From: Legionella busanensis
GTDB lineage: Bacteria > Pseudomonadota > Gammaproteobacteria > Legionellales > Legionellaceae
Direction: 5' to 3'
NCBI RefSeq assembly: GCF_900461525.1
Contig: NZ_UGOD01000001.1
Span: 2,759,001-2,823,000 of the forward strand
DNA: 64,000 bases
The notes beneath the pieces are model-generated. The model did not search any database. It was not told the origin of the DNA and was given only the letters and a program-made list of their open reading frames with translations. Shown here in pieces: positions 56,851 through 64,000 of this stretch. Within the stretch, counting starts at the first letter, position 1. Each line of letters starts with the position of its first letter. Both the position numbers and the translations under genes were made by a program.

Positions 56851-58202
56851 ATTTAGTTAAGGGAAATTTATACCCGTTACTTAAATTGGCTCTTCCTTTA
56901 GCTGCCACCGGTTTAGTTCAAGCTGGCGTCTTTTTTTTTGAAACCATATTTTTAGCGCATTTAGGCCCAACAATTTTAGCAGCAGGTGCATTAGTTAGTT
57001 GGTTAACTGGGACATTTGCCGTTATTATCTTTGGTGTCTTAAGCTCCATTAATGTGCTTATATCACATAAGTTCGGTGCAAAAGATTATCAAGGAATTGC
57101 CGAAGTTATTCGCGATGGAATTTGGCTAACATTTATTTTAGTTATCCCCAGTATGTTTTTGTTTTGGCATATGGCTACTATTTTTTTATGGCTTGGTCAA
57201 AAGAAAGATATAGCGTTACTAGCGAGTTCATATTTGCATGCATTAACCTTCGGTATTTTACCTAATTTTATTGTCACGGCTTTGCTTGAAATCATTACTG
57301 GATTAGGGCAAACCAAACTTGTTTTTAAATTAAGTTTAGTTTCCGTGTGTTTAACTTTATTCTTTAGCTTTGCACTTATTTTTGGCAAATTTGGTTTTCC
57401 TGCATTGGGTATTGCAGGTGCTGGTTGGGGTTTAACCACAAGTAGTTGGCTGACCATGTTAATCTTAGTCAGTTATTTAATAATTAATCAAAAAAATAAG
57501 CTTTATTTTAAAAATTTATTAACGTTTTCTAAACCAGTTTATTTGTTTGAACTTATTCGTGTCGGCGCACCCATGGGCTTTATGTATTGTATTGAAGTGG
57601 GCTTTTTCTTTGCGTTAACCCTAATTATGGGATTATTTAGTAGTCAAATGCTTGCTGCTAATCAAGTCTCTTTGCAATACTTAGGCGCTTTAATCAATAT
57701 TATCTTTTCGTTAGCACAAGCCATTACTGTACGAATGGGCCATCTATTAGGTGCAGGCAAAAAGCAAGCGGCTGAACATGCTGCTTATACAGGGGTTGTC
57801 ATTTCATTTATTTTCATGTTTTTTGTTGCCCTAATTTATTGGTTATTTCCTACTTTCCTCATTAGCATTGATTTTAATTTACAAGAAACACAAAATTTAA
57901 CTATTATTCATTACGCTATAGAGTTTTTTAGTTTATGCGCTTTATTTCAAATCATAGAAGCTGTAAGAATTGCTTTATTTGGTGCTTTGCGTAGTTTAAA
58001 GGATACTCATTTTACCTTATTAATATCTATCATCAGTTTTTGGTTCATTGCACTACCTTTAGGTTATTCTTTAGCCACTTATTTTAGGATGGAAGGTATA
58101 GGATTATGGTGGGGAATGATTATTGGCTCGGTAGTCAGTGTAATCCTTCTATTTAAGCGATTTAAAGCTAAAATGGCTAATTATTATACTTACTCTGTTT
58201 AA
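56847..58202 (+). CDS. MATE family multidrug exporter
   Basis: This 451-residue protein has twelve membrane helices and MATE landmarks: the KFGFPALGIAGAGWG loop in the centre, the LAANQVSLQYL segment of helix 8, and GALRSLKDTHF. It would extrude hydrophobic cations. It overlaps the phosphotransferase gene by 4 bp. Its stop codon sits at the very edge of a MITE-like element, so the element may have trimmed the original C-terminus (now ending YYTYSV) or merely landed after it; the length is normal for the family. Confidence 0.9.
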   Translation: MNLVKGNLYPLLKLALPLAATGLVQAGVFFFETIFLAHLGPTILAAGALVSWLTGTFAVIIFGVLSSINVLISHKFGAKDYQGIAEVIRDGIWLTFILVIPSMFLFWHMATIFLWLGQKKDIALLASSYLHALTFGILPNFIVTALLEIITGLGQTKLVFKLSLVSVCLTLFFSFALIFGKFGFPALGIAGAGWGLTTSSWLTMLILVSYLIINQKNKLYFKNLLTFSKPVYLFELIRVGAPMGFMYCIEVGFFFALTLIMGLFSSQMLAANQVSLQYLGALINIIFSLAQAITVRMGHLLGAGKKQAAEHAAYTGVVISFIFMFFVALIYWLFPTFLISIDFNLQETQNLTIIHYAIEFFSLCALFQIIEAVRIALFGALRSLKDTHFTLLISIISFWFIALPLGYSLATYFRMEGIGLWWGMIIGSVVSVILLFKRFKAKMANYYTYSV

Positions 58203-58360
58203 TTAACGTGAGTTCGACATAAAGAGACAAAGGCTCTTTTATGTTGCTAAACGAACGTTATCCCTTAAAATGCAAAGCATTTATATGGCATCTAGATTAA
58301 ACATAAATAAATTCGACAAAAAATATAGCAAATCTATTTTATGTCGAATTCACGTTAATT
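58201..58360. mobile_element. MITE-like palindromic element, copy 2
   Basis: This 160-bp element has near-perfect terminal inverted repeats (AATTAACGTGAGTTCGACAT at the left; the mirrored end has one difference). It is the reverse orientation of the element at 18685-18842. It can fold the hairpin ACATAAAGAG/CTCTTTTATGT, whose arms differ from copy 1 but still pair. It has no coding capacity, and the first base overlaps the MATE stop codon. It fills the gap between the MATE gene and the convergent small secreted protein gene. Confidence 0.85.
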
Positions 58361-58365
58361 AGTTA

Positions 58366-58737
58366 TTAAGGTGGTGAGATGGTTAGTTGCTGCTCAGAAT
58401 TCAAAGGTTTAGCTGGTGCACTGCTACAGCTTTTTATTTCGATGGTTGCATATCCTGTTAATAAACAGGTTATTTTAAAACCTTTAGGATTGTATAAATA
58501 CAAGTTCAATTGATGCGGCACTTTTCCTTCAAGATTTACTATATAATTGTCAGGATTTGGTGTTTTTTCTATTTGCTTAGATACACAGTTTGCTAATGCT
58601 ACACCATCTGTTTTATTGCCTGCATCATAACATTTCTTAATAATCATAACCGTTGTAGCCACGAAATCATCAGCCGCTGCAGTTGCAAAAGATAAACTAA
58701 CCAAGATTAAGAATAATATTATTTTAGTAAGATTCAT
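58366..58737 (-). CDS. Small secreted hypothetical protein
   Basis: This 123-residue protein begins with a clear signal peptide (MNLTKIILFLILVSLSFATAAA, cut near residue 22). The mature part has four to five cysteines (KKCYDAG, ANCVSK, ITCLLTG, KSCSSA), which could form disulphides, and a Pro-rich tail. No family is recognised. It is periplasmic or secreted. Its stop is 5 bp from the MITE-like element. Confidence 0.7.
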   Translation of the reverse strand: MNLTKIILFLILVSLSFATAAADDFVATTVMIIKKCYDAGNKTDGVALANCVSKQIEKTPNPDNYIVNLEGKVPHQLNLYLYNPKGFKITCLLTGYATIEIKSCSSAPAKPLNSEQQLTISPP

Positions 58738-58780
58738 TATGATTAATTTATTTTGTTGTTTTACACATTATAGATGACAT

Positions 58781-58922
58781 TAGAGTTCTTGCATAACTTG
58801 TGAATTTTACTTTAGTGCAAGGCGTAAACGTTTCGAGAGCAGAGTTTACAAAGAGTAGGAGCACCGCAGAAACATTTACAACGCGGCAATAAAGTAAAAG
58901 GCGCAGGTTATGCAAAACTCTA
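58781..58922. mobile_element. MITE-like palindromic element, second family
   Basis: The ends TAGAGTTCTTGCATAAC and its near mirror (GTTATGCAAAACTCTA) are inverted repeats. Pairing continues imperfectly with TTTTACTTTA and TAAAGTAAAA. The length is about 142 bp with no coding capacity. It occupies most of the 291-bp gap downstream of the RND pump gene. Confidence 0.75.
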
Positions 58923-59028
58923 TTATTAAAAGCTGCCGTAAGCGATAAACCATCAGCAACGCACGACTGTACTTAGACTTTACACCTTCTTATCTATCTA
59001 AAAAATTTACTTTATTGAAAGGCAAAAT

Positions 59029-62000
59029 TTAAGTTGCCCCTATTGGCTTTGCTCGCCTAAACCGACTAATTAACACATAGAAAACTGGTGTAAATAAGAG
59101 ACCGAAAAAAGTAACACCAATCATCCCACTAAATACAGCAACACCAATTGCCCGACGCATTTCAGCACCAGCACCTGTTGCAATAACAAGAGGAAAAACT
59201 CCTAAAATAAAAGCAAGAGAAGTCATTAGAATAGGTCTTAACCGCAGTTTTGCGGCTTTAATCGCCGCCTTCCAACGATTCTCACCTCTATCTTCTAATT
59301 GTCTTGCAAATTCAACAATTAAAATTGCATTTTTTGAGGCAAGGCCAACAAGTACTAAGAAACTAATCTGGGTCATAATATTATTTTCCATACCTAATAA
59401 TTTAATACCCAACAAAGCTGAAAAAAGGCACATAGGTACAATTAGGATAACAGCCAAAGGTAAAGTCCAACTTTCAAACTGAGCCGCTAGAACTAAAAAT
59501 ACAAAAATAACACCCAAACTAAATGCAATAGTCGCTGTATTACCAACCATCTTTTGTTGATAGGCAATTTCTGTCCACTCGTAACTAATTCCTGGCGGTA
59601 AAATTTGTTTGGCAAGATCTTCCATGGTCGTTAAGGCCTCATCTGAACTATAGCCCGGTGCTACATCGCCTTGTACCTCAATAGCGGGATAAAGATTAAA
59701 GTGGGGTACCCTTGTAGGTCCAACCGTATTGCTTATTTTTGCAATAGAGCCCATAGGTACCATATCACCTGCACCGTTTCTTACCTTGATACGTAAAACA
59801 TCATCTTCTGTACGACGATAGTCCGCTGCAGCTTGTGCTATTACACGAAAGGTTCGACCTAAATAATTAAACTCATTGACGAAAAAAGAACCGAGATAGA
59901 CTTGCAAAGCCTCAATAATATTTATGTAAGGAATATTTAGTTGCAAAGCCTTTTCTCTATCGATATCAAGAAAAAGCTTAGGCGTTGCATTATCAAAAAG
60001 AGTAAAAACAGAAACGACCGGCTTTGCTGCATTTGCTGCTTTAATTAGATTAGTCGTTGCCTTAGATAGCGCTGTTAGACCTTTGCCTTCTCTATCTTGA
60101 ACCATCATTTTAAATCCACCTGCATTGCCAATACCACGTACTGGTGGGGGCGGAATAACAACGATAAACGCTTCTTTAATGGTACTTAATTCTTTACGTA
60201 AATTATCAAGGATTGATTGATAACTTATACCGCGTTGTTTGCGCTCTTCAAATGATAAAAGGGGCGTAAAAATCGCGCCTGCATTTGAGGCACTAGTAAA
60301 TGTGGCACCTGAAAACCCAGTAAAACTTACCGTATTAGCGATACCGGGTATAGTTAAGATTTTATTTACCGCTTTTTTTATGACTGCATCAGTACGTGGT
60401 AAAGACGCAGCAGGCGGCAGTTGCACTGCAACGATAAAGTAACCTTGATCTTGACGAGGAATAAAACCGCGCGGCACATAGCTAGATAAAAAGATAGTTA
60501 AAATAATCAAGAGCAGATAGATAATTAGCATAATAAATGTGCGCCTTGTTAAACGGGCAACTAAATAACCGTAAAGTTTTGAAGTGCGTTCAACTAAATG
60601 ATTAAAGCCTACTAAGAAGCGGTGAATAGGTCGGCGCCACCATACGACTTGTTCAATGTTGTGATTTTTATGTTTAGAAAATAACAAAGTGGCTAAGGTA
60701 GGGCTTAAAGTTAAAGAAACAAACACAGAAATAGCCGTTGCAATAGCAATCGTTGTACCGAACTGCTGATAGAAACGTCCAGAGATACCTTGCAAAAAAA
60801 TAGTAGGCATAAAAACGGCAATTAACACAAGTCCAATTGCAACAAGAGCCCCACCTACTTCACTCATCGTTTTTCGTGCAGCATCGCGCGCCTTTAATCC
60901 CCCACTCATGTTACGTTCCATATTTTCTATAACCACAATGGCATCATCAACAACAATCCCAATTGCGAGAACTAAGCCAAATAAGGTTAAATAATTTAGG
61001 GAAAATCCTAAAAGATTCATAACAGCAAAAGTACCGATTAAAGAAATTGGAATCGCTACAATAGGAATAATGGCTGCTCGCCAACTTTGCAAGAATAATA
61101 AAATAACTAAAACAACTAAAATTACGGCTTCATAAATTGTATGAAAAACAGCATTTATAGATTGTTGGACAAAGAGCGTAGGATTATAAGCAATTTTATA
61201 AGCAAGACCTGGCGGAAAATCTTTAGCAACATCTTGCATGGTTGCCATAATCTCTCGAGCAGTTGATAAAGCATTGGTTCCTGGCCTTTGAAAAACAGGT
61301 AAAGCCACTGCTGCATCTTTTCCTAGATAGCCTCTTGTTCGATAATCTTGTGCACCTAATTCAACGCGACTAATATCTTTTAAACGAATGATGCGTCCTT
61401 CACTTGATTTTACAATAATATTTTCAAAATCTTCCTTTTTAACCAATCGTCCTCGCGTTTGAATGTTGTATTCAAAACTGTATTGGGTGTCTTGTGGTTG
61501 AGAATTTAGGGTCCCACTTGCTATTTGAATATTTTGTGCACGGATTGCTGCCAAGATATCATTAGCTGATAAATTAAAAGAATTCATTAAATCAGGATTT
61601 AACCAAATACGCATAGCATATTCTGTGGCACCAACTATACGAACCTCTCCAACCCCAGCAATACGCCTTAATCTATCGCGAATATTAAGTACGGCATAAT
61701 TACCTATATATGTTTGATCATAATGATCATTATGAGAATATAGATTAACCACTAGCATTAAGTCGGGTGAGTTTTTACTGGTTACGATACCAATACGACG
61801 AACTTCCTCTGGCAGTCTTGCTTCAGCAATTGCTACTCTATTTTGCACAAGAACTTGCGCATCATCTAAGTTAGTACCTAATTGAAAGGTAACCGTAATT
61901 CTTAATTGGCCATCATCAGTTGACTGTGAGTCCATATATAACATGCCCTCAACCCCATTAATTTCTTGCTCTAATGGGGTTGCTACGGTTTCAGCGACAG

Positions 62001-62172
62001 TTGTAGCATTAGCGCCAGGATAAGAAGCTTGCACTTGAATTGTAGGCGGAACAACTTGCGGATATTGTTCAATAGGTAAATCAAAATAAGCCAATAGCCC
62101 TATCAAAACAATAATAATTGAAATGACAGTTGAAAAGATTGGCCTATCAATAAAAAAATGAGCAATACGCAT
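59029..62172 (-). CDS. RND multidrug efflux pump, inner-membrane transporter (AcrB/MexB-like)
   Basis: This 1047-residue proton-driven pump of the hydrophobe/amphiphile group shows the N-terminal start FFIDRPIFSTVISI, the duplicated six-helix domains, the proton-relay Asp pair in GIVVDDAIVVIENMERN, and the second-half helix VLVGLASKNAILIVEFARQ (quoted in part). The length is right. It exports drugs, bile-like compounds or lipids from the periplasm through a TolC-type channel. It is downstream of the membrane fusion protein gene in one operon with a gap of 116 bp. No outer-membrane channel or regulator gene is adjacent, so it must borrow a TolC coded elsewhere. Confidence 0.95.
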   Translation of the reverse strand: MRIAHFFIDRPIFSTVISIIIVLIGLLAYFDLPIEQYPQVVPPTIQVQASYPGANATTVAETVATPLEQEINGVEGMLYMDSQSTDDGQLRITVTFQLGTNLDDAQVLVQNRVAIAEARLPEEVRRIGIVTSKNSPDLMLVVNLYSHNDHYDQTYIGNYAVLNIRDRLRRIAGVGEVRIVGATEYAMRIWLNPDLMNSFNLSANDILAAIRAQNIQIASGTLNSQPQDTQYSFEYNIQTRGRLVKKEDFENIIVKSSEGRIIRLKDISRVELGAQDYRTRGYLGKDAAVALPVFQRPGTNALSTAREIMATMQDVAKDFPPGLAYKIAYNPTLFVQQSINAVFHTIYEAVILVVLVILLFLQSWRAAIIPIVAIPISLIGTFAVMNLLGFSLNYLTLFGLVLAIGIVVDDAIVVIENMERNMSGGLKARDAARKTMSEVGGALVAIGLVLIAVFMPTIFLQGISGRFYQQFGTTIAIATAISVFVSLTLSPTLATLLFSKHKNHNIEQVVWWRRPIHRFLVGFNHLVERTSKLYGYLVARLTRRTFIMLIIYLLLIILTIFLSSYVPRGFIPRQDQGYFIVAVQLPPAASLPRTDAVIKKAVNKILTIPGIANTVSFTGFSGATFTSASNAGAIFTPLLSFEERKQRGISYQSILDNLRKELSTIKEAFIVVIPPPPVRGIGNAGGFKMMVQDREGKGLTALSKATTNLIKAANAAKPVVSVFTLFDNATPKLFLDIDREKALQLNIPYINIIEALQVYLGSFFVNEFNYLGRTFRVIAQAAADYRRTEDDVLRIKVRNGAGDMVPMGSIAKISNTVGPTRVPHFNLYPAIEVQGDVAPGYSSDEALTTMEDLAKQILPPGISYEWTEIAYQQKMVGNTATIAFSLGVIFVFLVLAAQFESWTLPLAVILIVPMCLFSALLGIKLLGMENNIMTQISFLVLVGLASKNAILIVEFARQLEDRGENRWKAAIKAAKLRLRPILMTSLAFILGVFPLVIATGAGAEMRRAIGVAVFSGMIGVTFFGLLFTPVFYVLISRFRRAKPIGAT

Positions 62173-62288
62173 TTAAATCCTTTTAATTATTAGAGCACTA
62201 ATTTTATTTAAGCGGTACTGCGTTTTTAGATCCCTTATTTATGAATCTTAAATCTTATCTAATCTTAAAGGTCATTTAAGTACACTAT

Positions 62289-63392
62289 TTAATGATTATT
62301 TTTCTCTATTAATTTAATCACGACAGGCTTAACTTTTTGATTTGGCGTTTGAATTCTTTGGATACCATTGATAACGACTAATTCATTTCCTTTTAAACCG
62401 CGGCGGATAACATAAAAGTCATTCTCACGCAAAGGCCCAAGCTCCACATCAACTCGTTGTATTTCATTTTTTTGATTAACAGTATAAACAAAATGACGTG
62501 ATTGATCAGTATTTACTGCCCTTTCAGGCAGAAGCAATGCTTCGTATTCATTACTTGCTGCTAATTTAGCACGACCAAATAATCCAGGATAAATAAGCTT
62601 GTCAGGATTAGGAACAATCGCTCTAGCTTGCATTGTCCCCGTGCTTTCATTGATGACGTTATCTTTAAAGTTCATCTTTCCTTGATGCAGGTAAGTTTTT
62701 TCGTCCGGAAGCCTGATTAAGATTTCTTGAGCATCTTTATTAATCTGTTTTAAGCGATTATATTTTAATAAATCGCCCTGACTGATATCGAAATAAAAAT
62801 AGATTGGATCCATGGAAACTATTTTTGTTAAAACAGTTTCATTGGCGCGAACTAAATTACCTACACTTACCAAATAACGACTTATTTTACCGTTAATAGG
62901 TGATCTTATTTCCGTATATTCTAAATTTACTCGTGCATTTTTTAACTGCGCTTCAGAGATTTGTAAATCTTGTAGACGCTGATCAACGACTGATGCGGCA
63001 ATAAATTTTTTTTTATATAACTCAACCACGCGCCCATATTGACTCTTTGCTAAAGTATATTGCGCTTGTGCCCGAGCTAGCGCATATTGAAATGGCCGTG
63101 GATCAATTATAAAAAGCAAATCATCTTTTTTAACAAATTGCCCATCTTTAAATTTTATAGCCGTTAAATAACCATTTACTCTAGAGCGGATATCTACTTC
63201 TTCAATCGCTTGAAAGCGGCCTGTATATTCATCCCAGTCCACCACTTTTGACTTTATAGGTAAAGCAACTTCGACTTCTACTATGGCTGATTCTTTCTTA
63301 GCAGACGCAGCTGGGTCTGAACCACATGAGATTAACAATGAAGTTATTAAAATAATAAAAAGAATCCTGATAGCTGTTAAACTGCTATTCAT
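62289..63392 (-). CDS. RND efflux membrane fusion lipoprotein (AcrA/MexA-like)
   Basis: This 367-residue periplasmic adaptor has a lipoprotein signal with lipobox LISC, Cys23 being lipidated. The barrel-sandwich halves (EEVDIRSRVNGYL and YTEIRSPINGKISRY) flank a short alpha-hairpin (about residues 100-150), and beta-barrel and membrane-proximal domains follow to the end. It links the RND pump to a TolC-like channel. It is the first gene of the operon; a large palindromic element lies 18 bp upstream of its start and could affect its promoter. Confidence 0.94.
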   Translation of the reverse strand: MNSSLTAIRILFIILITSLLISCGSDPAASAKKESAIVEVEVALPIKSKVVDWDEYTGRFQAIEEVDIRSRVNGYLTAIKFKDGQFVKKDDLLFIIDPRPFQYALARAQAQYTLAKSQYGRVVELYKKKFIAASVVDQRLQDLQISEAQLKNARVNLEYTEIRSPINGKISRYLVSVGNLVRANETVLTKIVSMDPIYFYFDISQGDLLKYNRLKQINKDAQEILIRLPDEKTYLHQGKMNFKDNVINESTGTMQARAIVPNPDKLIYPGLFGRAKLAASNEYEALLLPERAVNTDQSRHFVYTVNQKNEIQRVDVELGPLRENDFYVIRRGLKGNELVVINGIQRIQTPNQKVKPVVIKLIEKNNH

Positions 63393-63410
63393 TTTTTTAA
63401 TCTCTATTTA

Positions 63411-63570
63411 GGACCTGTTGACATTTTGTGTTGCGAGCTCAAAATCTGGATACTTTAGTGTAAATTTTAGTTTGAATGAGGCAAATAGTGAGCCATATTT
63501 AACGCATTCAAACTGAAATTTACACAAATTAGCCGGGTTTTGAATCGTAACGCTAATTATCCACAGGCTC
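63411..63570. mobile_element. MITE-like palindromic element, third family
   Basis: The inner arms, 21 bp each (63458-63478 and 63505-63525, GTGTAAATTT(T/C)AGTTTGAATG), pair at 20 positions. The outer arms (GGACCTGTTGACA... and ...CCACAGGCTC; TTGCGAGCTCAAAATCTGG with CCGGGTTTTGAATCGTAA) pair imperfectly. The whole is about 160 bp with no coding capacity. It lies between the divergent starts of the fusion-protein gene and the permease gene. Confidence 0.75.
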
Positions 63571-63901
63571 TATATTAACGAACCTTTCTAGCTTATTATT
63601 ACCTAATTAAATTTAGTCTATATCACTTCTCCTAAATTTGCTTAATTTTCTTTCCATCTTAATTAGAACACTTCCTGGCTGGCAAGAAGAATAAGTTTGG
63701 TAGGCATGCTTTTTTATAAGGCAAAAATTATATTGGTTCATTTTTTATTTCAAATGATTTTATTAATATAAAAATGGTTAAATATTTAACAAAAAATATT
63801 ATAATACTGGCATACTATGTGAATGTTTTTTTACCATTAACTATGAAAATGAAGTAGTATTAAAACCTTGCCGGCGCTCTAATTTAAGAAGGGATAAAAT
63901 C
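63571..63901. other. Non-coding region upstream of the permease gene
   Basis: About 330 bp, AT-rich. A TATAAT lies in AATATTATAATACTGG near 63800, about 100 bp before the permease start and without a clear -35 box. No coding sequence or RNA gene was seen. Confidence 0.45.
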
Positions 63902-64000
63902 ATGCTCAAACGCGATATTTCTACAACAAATGTTTTAATTGCAGCTGCAGGCGGTATGATTGGTTCAGGCTGGTTGTTTAGCCCTTATATTAGTGCTCAA
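63902..64000 (+). CDS. APC-family amino acid permease, 5' end only
   Basis: The first 33 residues are in the window; the frame is open to the last base. The sequence begins MLKRDISTTNVLIAAAGGMIG and continues with GSGWLFSPYISAQ. This is the first membrane helix of the amino acid-polyamine-organocation family with its substrate-backbone motif G-x-IGSGW. AAGGGA lies 10 bases before the ATG. Substrate specificity cannot be told from this piece. Confidence 0.8.
   Translation, partial: MLKRDISTTNVLIAAAGGMIGSGWLFSPYISAQ

Overview
The window looks like a chromosome segment of a Legionella species, or a very close relative in the Legionellaceae. The DNA is AT-rich throughout. It carries a near-full-length phospholipase A of the PlaB type, a secreted histidine acid phosphatase, a DotI/IcmL-like protein, several long eukaryotic-like or coiled-coil/membrane-hairpin proteins of the kind secreted by Dot/Icm, and a gnnA-gnnB-lpxA set of genes that fits the 2,3-diaminoglucose lipid A of this genus. 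No rRNA, tRNA or CRISPR array was seen.

Layout. 0-9.4 kb: acid phosphatase, a small membrane protein, a 1058-residue FAD/ankyrin/Sel1-like fusion protein, a second elongation factor G (fusA2 type), a cysteine-hydrolase-like gene split by an in-frame amber stop, and a DUF423 membrane protein. 9.5-16.8 kb is an accessory, decaying stretch: a frameshifted small gene, a GC-rich phosphotransferase gene that is clearly foreign, a short-chain dehydrogenase, a FadL-like porin, a membrane/coiled-coil protein, a doubly frameshifted deaminase that has also lost its zinc cysteines, and a divergent kinase-like protein. 16.9-25.2 kb: an ABC-2 exporter, TspO, PlaB, a DotI/IcmL-like secreted protein, and two convergent cyclic-di-GMP enzymes (GGDEF-EAL and GAF-GGDEF).

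25.8-39.9 kb is the most interesting region. A condensation-domain-like acyltransferase and a MATE exporter lie opposite a 6.5-kb one-module lipid synthase (FAAL-ACP-KS-AT-KR-ACP, no thioesterase). These are followed by a DUF218 membrane protein and the lpxA / gnnA-gnnB lipid A sugar genes. Inference: the synthase activates a fatty acid, extends it by one malonyl unit and reduces it to a 3-hydroxyacyl chain. The chain would then be released by transfer to an alcohol or amine and exported. The product is unknown.

40-58.7 kb: RNA cyclic phosphodiesterase ThpR, a 696-residue membrane/coiled-coil protein, an ABC-F ATPase behind a strong promoter and a short leader, a beta-carbonic anhydrase with a long C-terminal extension, UbiX, a CHMI-family isomerase, an operon of an FAD oxidoreductase with a PAS/hybrid histidine kinase, the cAMP phosphodiesterase CpdA, a protein with a 40-residue tandem duplication, and an overlapping phosphotransferase-MATE pair. 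59-63.4 kb: an RND multidrug efflux operon (membrane fusion protein plus pump, no outer-membrane channel here). The window ends inside an APC-family amino acid permease.

Four families of small palindromic, MITE-like intergenic elements are visible. One is present twice in opposite orientation (about 18.7 and 58.2 kb), with hairpins whose arms co-vary between copies. All functions are read from motifs by eye; no database search or computed alignment was run.
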